Below, piece after piece: positions 1 to 5,657 of a DNA stretch of 8,658 nt. Made by a program: the position numbers and the translations under genes. The notes under the pieces are model-generated. The model saw nothing but the letters and a program-made list of their open reading frames with translations, made no database searches and was not told where the DNA came from. Position 1 is the first letter of the stretch. Every line of letters begins with the position of its first letter. The stretch is from Micrococcales bacterium (GTDB taxonomy: Bacteria; Actinomycetota; Actinomycetes; S36-B12; UBA10799): the NCBI GenBank assembly GCA_023252115.1, contig JAHEXM010000048.1, positions 455 to 9,112 of the forward strand, given 5' to 3'.

Positions 1-900
1 CTGCAGATACGCCACACTTCCAGTGAGGAAAAGGGGCAGATCTACGTACCAGCTATCAACTGGGCACTCATGGTGGCTGTCATTCTGTTGGTTGTTGCGT
101 TCAGAACTTCGGCGAACTTGTCGGCGGCATATGGCATCGCGGTGACTGGAACGTTCGTCATCACAACCGTGCTCATGACGGTCGTGGCACTGAAGAAATG
201 GAAGCTATCGCCGTGGCTGGTGTGGCCCGTTTCGTTGTTCTTTTTTATCGTCGACAGTGCGTTCTTCCTGGCCAACCTGACCAAGTTCGACTCGGGAGGA
301 TGGTTTCCGCTTGCCGTTGCGGCAGTGATCTTTGCTTTGCTGACGACCTGGCGCGCAGGACGCGGGCTGATGCGTGAACAGATGATCAAGCGATCCCCGG
401 CGATGACGGATTTCGCTGAGAGCATCGATCGCAGCAAGATGATGGTTCTGCCCGGGACTTCGGTTTACCTGGCGGCGAATACCGATCGGACACCGTCTGC
501 GCTTGTGCAACACGTCAAGTTGCTGCACTTAATTGCCCAGAACACGGTGATTCTCCACCTTGAGACAGCCGACCGCCCGCGGGTAACAGACGACGAACGC
601 ATTGTCATCACCAAGATGTCACCCACGGTCAGTCACATAGTTGCCACTTTCGGATTTATGGAACGAGTCGATGTTGGCCTGGCTCTGCGTCTAGCACACG
701 AACAGGGCGTCAATGTTGACCCGCAAACGTGTACCTACTTCTTGCATTCGGTCTCGGTTGAGCCCATCGGCGAAACGTCGATGTGGTTGCCTCGCCAGCA
801 GCTTTTCGCTGTCATGCAGCGCATAGCAGTTGATCCCACCCTGTACCTCCATCTGCCCAACGCCCGAGTCATCGAGATCGGAACGACAGTACGGTTGTGA
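1..900 (+). CDS. kup: KUP-family potassium uptake protein, 3' part (C-terminal 299 aa)
   Basis: This is the C-terminal part of a KUP/HAK/KT low-affinity K+ (H+-coupled) transporter of the cytoplasmic membrane. The reading frame is open from base 1, so the N-terminal half lies outside the window. Visible family hallmarks are HTS followed by GQIYVPAINW (about residues 5-21 of the fragment) and AYGIAVTGT in the next helix. Four hydrophobic segments follow (about 21-38, 46-66, 72-91, 100-116). After them comes a soluble cytoplasmic tail of about 180 residues containing LPGTSVYL and ending in the family-typical form PNARVIEIGTTVRL. The C-terminus is therefore intact. The stop (TGA) overlaps a possible GTG in GTGA, but the next gene has a better start at 933, leaving 32 bases between them, so co-transcription with the oxidoreductase gene is plausible. 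Family assignment is secure. K+ specificity is known for the family and not shown here. Confidence 0.95.
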   Translation: MQIRHTSSEEKGQIYVPAINWALMVAVILLVVAFRTSANLSAAYGIAVTGTFVITTVLMTVVALKKWKLSPWLVWPVSLFFFIVDSAFFLANLTKFDSGGWFPLAVAAVIFALLTTWRAGRGLMREQMIKRSPAMTDFAESIDRSKMMVLPGTSVYLAANTDRTPSALVQHVKLLHLIAQNTVILHLETADRPRVTDDERIVITKMSPTVSHIVATFGFMERVDVGLALRLAHEQGVNVDPQTCTYFLHSVSVEPIGETSMWLPRQQLFAVMQRIAVDPTLYLHLPNARVIEIGTTVRL

Positions 901-918
901 CTAGGGAACCGAACTCTC

Positions 919-924
919 AAGGAG
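919..924 (+). promoter_or_regulatory. Ribosome-binding site of the quinone oxidoreductase-like gene
   Basis: AAGGAG sits 8 bases before the ATG at 933. It decides the start: an in-frame GTG at 897, overlapping the kup stop, would add 12 residues that do not belong to the MDR fold and has no comparable Shine-Dalgarno sequence. Confidence 0.8.
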
Positions 925-932
925 AACAAAGC

Positions 933-1910
933 ATGAAGGCATGGGTAGTCGATGAGTACGGCCCCTTCAAGACTGCTTTGGCATGGAAGGACATGCCTGA
1001 CCCGGTTCTCGAAAGTCCGCAGTCGATCATCATTGAAGTTGATGCGGCCGGCGTGAACTTTCCCGACATTCTGTTCGTGCAGGGCGAGTACCAGATGAAG
1101 CCCGAAGTGCCGTTTGTTCCCGGGTTGGAAGCTGTCGGAACGGTGATTGAGGTTGGCCCCGACGCCAAGTTCGCAATCGGTGATCGGGTAGCCGCGACCG
1201 GTATTGGCGCATTCGCCGAGAAGATGACTGCCTTTGACTTTCTGTGTTTCAAAATCCCAGAGGGCATGAACAACGTCGACGCCGCTGCCCTACGGATCAT
1301 TTACTCGACTTCGCATATGGCAATCAAATACAAGGCTCAGATGAAGGAGGGCGAGACTCTGTTGGTCCATGGTGGCGCCGGCGGTGTGGGAACCTCCGCG
1401 ATTCAGGTCGGCAAAGCGCTTGGTGGGACCGTGATCGCCACGGCAACTGGTGACCGTGACATTCAGGTGTGTCTCGATACCGGGGCAGACCATGTCATTG
1501 ATTGGAAGAACGAAGACATCGTCAAGCGGGTCAAGGAGTTGACCTTGGGTCAAGGCGCAGACGTTATTTACGATCCGGTCGGCGGCGATGCGTTTGATGC
1601 CAGCACGCATTGCATCAACTTCGAGGGCCGTTTGCTTGTCATCGGTTTTGCCAGTGGGCGCATTCCGGAAATCAGAGCGAACATGATTCTGAACAAGAAC
1701 ATGTCGGTTTCTGGGTTTTTCTGGACCAATTATCTGATCAAGCGCCCGGATCTTGTCGACATCTACCAAGAAGAAGTCAACGAGATGTATCTGGCTGGCA
1801 AGTACAAGCCGGTGGTCTCAGCTGAACTGCCGATCACCTCACTCATCGATGCACTTGACACCATCATGAACAAGGGTTCGTACGGAAAGATCGTTCTCGT
1901 TAACGACTGA
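933..1910 (+). CDS. Zinc-independent MDR oxidoreductase, NADPH:quinone oxidoreductase-like
   Basis: A 325-residue cytoplasmic enzyme of the medium-chain dehydrogenase/reductase superfamily, quinone oxidoreductase (QOR) branch, expected to use NADPH to reduce quinones or activated alkenes. The N-terminal GroES-like domain carries AAGVNFPDIL (38-47) and PFVPGLEAVGTV (60-71). The Rossmann domain has the nucleotide-binding loop HGGAGGVGTSAIQ (146-158), then the typical YDPVGGDAFD (213-222) and FEGRLLVIGFASG (230-242). The catalytic-zinc ligands and the structural-zinc cysteine cluster of alcohol dehydrogenases are not visible, which fits the QOR branch. Length is normal for the family (about 320-340). 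The end, GSYGKIVLVND, is typical. It starts 32 bases after kup with a strong ribosome-binding site and may be read through from it. The superfamily is certain, but the exact substrate cannot be told from sequence. Enoyl or acryloyl reductases look similar. Confidence 0.92.
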   Translation: MKAWVVDEYGPFKTALAWKDMPDPVLESPQSIIIEVDAAGVNFPDILFVQGEYQMKPEVPFVPGLEAVGTVIEVGPDAKFAIGDRVAATGIGAFAEKMTAFDFLCFKIPEGMNNVDAAALRIIYSTSHMAIKYKAQMKEGETLLVHGGAGGVGTSAIQVGKALGGTVIATATGDRDIQVCLDTGADHVIDWKNEDIVKRVKELTLGQGADVIYDPVGGDAFDASTHCINFEGRLLVIGFASGRIPEIRANMILNKNMSVSGFFWTNYLIKRPDLVDIYQEEVNEMYLAGKYKPVVSAELPITSLIDALDTIMNKGSYGKIVLVND

Positions 1911-1925
1911 GCCTTGCCGCGTTGA

Positions 1926-1955
1926 CCAAATTCCAGGTCGAACGGCGAATTTTGG
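1926..1955 (+). terminator. Possible weak hairpin after the oxidoreductase gene
   Basis: CCAAATTC (1926-1933) can pair with GAATTTTGG (1947-1955) with one bulged T, enclosing a 13-base loop, starting 15 bases after the oxidoreductase stop. There is no U-tract after it, so it is at best a weak terminator. It could equally be an operator for the downstream permease or chance. The rest of the 128-base gap (1911-2038) shows no clear -35/-10 pair. Confidence 0.25.
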
Positions 1956-2027
1956 GTGGACTACCAAGTTGGCACTGCGCTAGCTTTCGCTGACCTTGCT
2001 CCATTTAAGCGGTGGTGACACTCCGAC

Positions 2028-2033
2028 AAGGAG
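2028..2033 (+). promoter_or_regulatory. Ribosome-binding site that selects a TTG start
   Basis: AAGGAG lies 5 bases before an in-frame TTG at 2039. The longer in-frame option, GTG at 2012, would place this Shine-Dalgarno sequence inside the coding region and has no good site of its own. Confidence 0.65.
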
Positions 2034-2038
2034 ATCAG

Positions 2039-3010
2039 TTGGTTCCCTCATCGGTAGTCACCGCTCAAATCTTGATGTTTATCACGATGGTCCTGTGGGG
2101 CTCGACTGGCAATACTCAGAAGCTCGCGAAAACGAGGTTTGAGTACTACAACTGGGGCTACCTCACCTCGCAGCTTGTCGCCGCAATCATCTTTGCCGCC
2201 ACGTTTGGAATGATGGGGTCGGGCGAAAAAGTCACCGACAACATCATGCATGCCCAAACGAGCGCGATCGTGTTGGCACTTGTTGCTGGCGTGATTTTCG
2301 CCGTCGGAGACTTTCTGATTGTCGCGGCCATCGGGATTGGCGGCATCGCCGTCGCGTTCTCGGTGGGAATGGGCGTGGCAACTGTTACCGGAACCATTCT
2401 TGGCTACATCGTCGACCCGGTCGACAGTGTGCCTTTACTTGCAGCCGGTCTCGTGGTGTTGGTGGCAGCGATCTTTTTCGAATCGAGGGCTAACTCCAAA
2501 GCGTCAGGGAAGAAACAGAGTCACCTCAAACGAGCGCTCATCATTGCAGTTATTGGCGGTCTGCTGCTTGGATGTCAGTTCCCGATCGCGGATATTCCAA
2601 TGCAAGGCGCACACCCACTCAATGCGTACAGCGTCTTACTCCTTATTTCCATTGGCGCATTCGTCGCTAACTTTCCTGTCAACTATTACTTCATGCGCAA
2701 ACCACTTGGTGACGAACCGCCAATCAGGATGGATGGTTACTGGCATGCTCCTTTGCGAGTGCATGCATGGAGCTGGCTCGGCGGGCTGATGTACAACTCG
2801 GGTTTCTTGTTTAGTTTGCTCGCGGCTCCACTTGCTGGTGCTGCAGCAGCGTGGGCATTTGGCAATGGCAGTCCTTTGATCGGCATCCTCTGGGGTCTGT
2901 TCCTGTGGAAAGAATTCAAAGGCGTCGTGGGCGCTGGAAAGTTTCTGGCCGCAATGTTCGCGTGCTACACCGTTGGACTTGTGCTCATTGGCCTATCGAG
3001 CGGGATATGA
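2039..3010 (+). CDS. GRP/ureide-permease-like transporter (drug/metabolite transporter superfamily)
   Basis: A 323-residue integral membrane protein with ten predicted hydrophobic helices (about 5-24, 41-60, 76-96, 99-118, 129-148, 164-181, 196-217, 243-262, 264-290, 301-320), as in the glucose/rhamnose uptake (GRP), RhaT and ureide permease families. Supporting signatures are LWGSTGNTQKL near the N-terminus (19-29) and, most tellingly, GNGSPLIGILWGLFLWKEFKG (275-295). The latter matches the conserved C-terminal block G-(Q)-x-N-P-x-x-x-x-x-W-G-x-x-x-W-K-E-F-K-G. The protein would import a small polar solute such as a sugar or ureide by proton or cation symport, but the substrate is not readable. 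I chose the TTG start at 2039 because of AAGGAG at 2028-2033. A GTG at 2012 gives 332 residues. A lipoprotein gene follows on the same strand, with an alternative start in ATGA overlap with this stop codon. Confidence 0.82.
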   Translation: MVPSSVVTAQILMFITMVLWGSTGNTQKLAKTRFEYYNWGYLTSQLVAAIIFAATFGMMGSGEKVTDNIMHAQTSAIVLALVAGVIFAVGDFLIVAAIGIGGIAVAFSVGMGVATVTGTILGYIVDPVDSVPLLAAGLVVLVAAIFFESRANSKASGKKQSHLKRALIIAVIGGLLLGCQFPIADIPMQGAHPLNAYSVLLLISIGAFVANFPVNYYFMRKPLGDEPPIRMDGYWHAPLRVHAWSWLGGLMYNSGFLFSLLAAPLAGAAAAWAFGNGSPLIGILWGLFLWKEFKGVVGAGKFLAAMFACYTVGLVLIGLSSGI

Positions 3011-3063
3011 GGTGGCGCAGTGAAACACAGCGAGTTCGTGGCGGCCGGCGGGACTGGTCAGCC

Positions 3064-3576
3064 GTGAAAAAACGACAGTTAACTGCGATCGTTTGCGCGA
3101 GCTGCCTCCTATTCGTCGGCTTGGCAGGCTGCGCAACTGCCACGGCTCCGAATGACACCAGCATTCAGGCGATAGGTCAAACACGGATCATTCATGGCGA
3201 GCGAGGCACCCTGGGACGTGGCTTCCGTTTTCCGGCTGACCGGTTCATTAATATCGCGATCACACTTCAATCAATGACGCCATCAACGGCGGCAACCCCA
3301 GTGCCCGGCAACCAATTGATAGAGATTCACACTTCAATCCAAAACCTGGGGGGTCGCAGTTACAGTCTAAAAGACGACGACGGGGTAATGATTTTGAAGG
3401 ATGGTACGCAGGGCATTCCCGGACAGAATGTCGCCTGCACATCAGCGCAAACCATTCCGGTGGGTGGGACAGCACCGGCATGTTTTGACTTCATCGTGCC
3501 AACTTCTGGTACGCCAGCCCAATTCGTTTTCAACGTCACCGGCACCGAAGATGATGCTGTTTGGCAGTTGCAGTAG
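3064..3576 (+). CDS. DUF4352-like lipoprotein
   Basis: A predicted lipoprotein of 170 residues anchored on the outer face of the cytoplasmic membrane. The GTG start at 3064 gives a textbook signal: VKKR, a hydrophobic stretch (6-19) and the lipobox LAGC with the lipidated Cys at 23. The mature part is one beta-rich domain. IEIHTSIQNLGGRSYSLK (86-103) resembles the 'hybrid strand, N-x-G' core of DUF4352-type immunoglobulin-like domains, and IPVGGTAPACFDFIVP (131-146) matches their closing 'pG-x-t-x-x-g-x-x-x-F-x-vP' block. C125 and C140 could form a disulfide. An in-frame ATG at 3007 overlaps the permease stop as ATGA and would add 19 mostly charged residues. That overlap hints at translational coupling, but neither start has a clear Shine-Dalgarno sequence. 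Function is unknown. By context it may work with the permease, for example as an accessory or envelope sensor. The domain call is by pattern only. Confidence 0.75.
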   Translation: MKKRQLTAIVCASCLLFVGLAGCATATAPNDTSIQAIGQTRIIHGERGTLGRGFRFPADRFINIAITLQSMTPSTAATPVPGNQLIEIHTSIQNLGGRSYSLKDDDGVMILKDGTQGIPGQNVACTSAQTIPVGGTAPACFDFIVPTSGTPAQFVFNVTGTEDDAVWQLQ

Positions 3577-3622
3577 GACCGGCAGTTCGATCCGGTACTA
3601 GCGCACTGCGCGCGCTGCAACT
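3566..3622. terminator. Nested inverted repeats between convergent genes, possible bidirectional terminator
   Basis: An outer 8-base inverted repeat, AGTTGCAG (3566-3573) and CTGCAACT (3615-3622), spans both stop codons of the convergent lipoprotein and hydrolase genes. Inside it lie ACCGG/CCGGT (3578-3582 with 3592-3596) and AGCGC/GCGCT (3600-3604 with 3612-3616). No T-run follows on either strand, so intrinsic termination would be weak. The symmetric placement over a 21-base convergent gap is the main argument. Confidence 0.4.
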
Positions 3623-4377
3623 ACCGGGATGTTCGCCATGCTCGGTCCGCCATCAAGAACAGACCAATCTGCGCCGGTCATGCGTCCAGCAGAATCGACG
3701 TGAATGCGCATCGTTCCGAAGCCCAGGCCTGAACCGTTTGATCGGCCCTTGGTTCTTTGGGCGCGACCGTCGGTCCAGCGACTGTCATACGGGCCGTGCG
3801 TCGTGCCGGTGGAATCGAACACCAACAGTGCGTATGTCCCGTCTGACATCAAGACCGGTTTGCCAGCGGAAATCACGGCGTGACCAACGAACCTTGTGTT
3901 GGTGTTCTTTTGAAACAGCAGATAACTGCCAGGACGCAAGTTGGAAATCTTGGTTTCACGTTGCCAGCTCTTGGGGAGATTTCCGTTTTGTCCTTGCAGG
4001 TAATTCGACCAGCGTGACGGCGTCGGAACCTTGCCGCGCCCGATATTAAGTGTGGTGTGCATGGCAGTCCATGCCTGCGGAGCAGCTCGGTGCAATATCC
4101 AGTCGGTCATGCCAACGCAATCCCACGCGTAGCGACCGGTCTTCGCATTGCGGGAGTACTTGTGCGAATACACGGTGTACTTCATGGTCAGATAGGTATT
4201 TTCGACCTTACTCAAAGAGCTCGAACCCGTTGGCGGTGCCATCGGGCCCACTACTTGCGATGAAGGTGCGGGCGGGCTGGTGACATTCGGGGCCGCACTC
4301 ACATTGGTGGCGACAAGGACACTGCACGAAACTGCCGCAAGTGAAGTGATTGCAATGGGGCGAGCGATTTTGCGCAT
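3598..4377 (-). CDS. Secreted NlpC/P60-like cysteine hydrolase (putative)
   Basis: A 259-residue exported protein. The ATG at 4377 is preceded by GGAG and opens a Sec signal peptide: MRKIARP, a hydrophobic core (8-24) and a likely AXA cleavage after VSA at 28. A longer frame from 4464 would add 29 residues and bury the signal, so it was not chosen. A Pro/Ser-rich stretch follows (31-54). The globular part has a candidate catalytic Cys87 in WDCVGMTDW at the start of a helix. A strand-turn block RPGSYLLF (148-155) and His166 in GHAVISAG recall the 'pGDLvfF ... HVgIYlG' block of NlpC/P60 (papain-fold) peptidases and amidases. D188 in VFDST, or H194, could complete the active site. Such enzymes cut amide bonds in peptidoglycan stems or acyl groups. 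Here the substrate is unknown. The fold assignment rests on these short motifs; a CHAP or other papain-like family is possible. The gene is divergent from the ATP-grasp gene. Confidence 0.65.
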   Translation of the reverse strand: MRKIARPIAITSLAAVSCSVLVATNVSAAPNVTSPPAPSSQVVGPMAPPTGSSSLSKVENTYLTMKYTVYSHKYSRNAKTGRYAWDCVGMTDWILHRAAPQAWTAMHTTLNIGRGKVPTPSRWSNYLQGQNGNLPKSWQRETKISNLRPGSYLLFQKNTNTRFVGHAVISAGKPVLMSDGTYALLVFDSTGTTHGPYDSRWTDGRAQRTKGRSNGSGLGFGTMRIHVDSAGRMTGADWSVLDGGPSMANIPVVAARAVR

Positions 4378-4499
4378 TGGGTCTCCGTTTCGCGTTGACC
4401 AAGTGTGCAACATGGCTTGCAGATATCCATACTGTTTAAGTCGATTGGGTGAACGCCCTTTCACAGTTCGAACAATTGGCCAGCGGGTGAGGGGCGGGA
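4378..4499. promoter_or_regulatory. Shared divergent promoter region of the hydrolase and ATP-grasp genes
   Basis: These 122 bases separate two divergent genes, so both promoters must lie here or just inside the genes. Candidate elements are TTGACC (4395-4400) on the + strand and, on the - strand, TTCACC followed after 16 bases by TATGGA. Neither pair is convincing. GTTCGAAC (4466-4473) is a perfect 8-base palindrome 26 bases before the ATP-grasp start and could be an operator half or core. GAGGGG (4489-4494) is a plausible Shine-Dalgarno sequence for the + gene. GGAG just before the - gene serves the other. Confidence 0.45.
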
Positions 4500-5654
4500 A
4501 TGAAGGATCACGCGGGTCCCACTGTCGTGTTCATTGATTCCAGTACCTGGGAGCCGTTCACTTCACTTGCCGTGGCTCTTCGGAACAGCGGTATTGGAGT
4601 TGCCCGAATTACTGCGCGTCGCAACGAATTCTTTTCCCGCACCGTTCAGCGCGTCGAGCAAACAATTTTCGGCAGCACGCAGCAGTTAGTAGTTCGACCG
4701 GATGATCCCGAAGCTGCAGTGCGCATCGATTGCGAATCACTCGATTCTGTCTTGCCTGAAGGAACAGTCGACATTCAAGCGCCGGATCACATCGCAATGC
4801 AGGTCTTGCGGTCGGGCGATCCGGCAGGGCGATTTCTTCGGCGGGTTGCTCCGGATGTGGACCCCTACCTGCTGTTCGACAAATGGCGAGCAAAGAACTT
4901 GTGCAATGAATTGGGGGTTCCGACTCCACGTGGTTGGGAGAGTCCGGATTGCGATTCGTTTCCAATCGTTGTTAAGTCAAGGATTGGCTCAGGTGGGGAC
5001 GGCGTTCGTATTGCGCACGATCAGGAACAACTCAATGAGTACTGGGCGGAACTAACGGACAGTGATGGCCGGTCTCCTTTTCTGGAAGAGTTTCACGCGA
5101 CGGCTGATCTGCACTTTGGTGGCGTTGCCAAAGACGGTGAACTCTTGGTCGGCACTGCCTTTCGCGGGCTCCCTGAACCGACTGACCCGTTGGGCCCTCC
5201 GCGAACATGTGAGGCGGTTGATGAACCGGACATCGTTGAGGGCGTACGAAAGATTGTTAAAGCCACCCGGTACACCGGTTTCATCAACCTTGACTATGTG
5301 ACCGACGATGCAGGTTTCGCGCTGGCTATCGACATAAATGCGCGCGTCTTTGGGACCTGGCCGCCCTTACAGGAGTCAGGTGTCGACATGTTCGGCGCGT
5401 ACCTGTTTGCCTTGGACCTAGGGCCCCGACCGAAACCATCCGAAATTTCATACAACGTTGATCACATGATCTTTTCGTTCCCGCTGCCAGACGCCGCGTC
5501 ACCGCGGGACCTGTGGAGGCGGCAAAGCGCCGACTTAAAGATCATCAATGGCAGACGAAAGTGGCTGGGAAATCGGTGGGCCGTCGTGACTGCTATGCGC
5601 GTTGAGGCATTTGCGCTCAAGCAAGTAATCAAACGGCCGTGGGCTAGAAACTAG
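4500..5654 (+). CDS. ATP-grasp domain ligase, unknown substrate
   Basis: A 384-residue cytoplasmic protein of the ATP-grasp superfamily (carbamoyl-phosphate-synthase large-chain-like). Members use ATP to activate a carboxylate as acyl phosphate and join it to an amine or other nucleophile. Domain order: a Rossmann-like pre-ATP-grasp part (about 7-110) starting VVFIDSSTWEPF; the LFDKWRAKNLCNELGVPTP segment (125-143), with K128 a likely ATP contact; VVKSRIGSGGDGV (157-169), with K159 and the glycine-rich loop; FLEEF (194-198), binding adenine/ribose; and the metal site FINLDYV (261-267) with IDINARVFGTW (277-287). Both metal-ligand positions carry Asp (D265, D278), where Glu is the commoner residue at the second; N280 and R282 are kept. 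A basic C-terminal tail (350-384) could touch membrane or nucleic acid. The ATG at 4500 has GAGGGG upstream. The gene is divergent from the hydrolase and convergent, with 3 bases between stops, on the beta-helix gene. The superfamily is secure; the substrate is unknown. Confidence 0.88.
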   Translation: MKDHAGPTVVFIDSSTWEPFTSLAVALRNSGIGVARITARRNEFFSRTVQRVEQTIFGSTQQLVVRPDDPEAAVRIDCESLDSVLPEGTVDIQAPDHIAMQVLRSGDPAGRFLRRVAPDVDPYLLFDKWRAKNLCNELGVPTPRGWESPDCDSFPIVVKSRIGSGGDGVRIAHDQEQLNEYWAELTDSDGRSPFLEEFHATADLHFGGVAKDGELLVGTAFRGLPEPTDPLGPPRTCEAVDEPDIVEGVRKIVKATRYTGFINLDYVTDDAGFALAIDINARVFGTWPPLQESGVDMFGAYLFALDLGPRPKPSEISYNVDHMIFSFPLPDAASPRDLWRRQSADLKIINGRRKWLGNRWAVVTAMRVEAFALKQVIKRPWARN

Positions 5655-5657
5655 GAA

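Noticed and set aside
42..528. Open - strand frames opposite kup
   Set aside because: The + frame shows clear KUP motifs; the antisense frames have no family features.
2851..3063. Upstream extension of the lipoprotein frame into the permease gene
   Set aside because: A start at 2851 would overlap the conserved permease C-terminus by over 150 bases and put the lipoprotein signal in the middle of the protein.
4378..4464. N-terminal extension of the NlpC/P60-like protein to 4464
   Set aside because: It would put 29 polar residues before a standard signal peptide. The internal ATG at 4377 has GGAG upstream.
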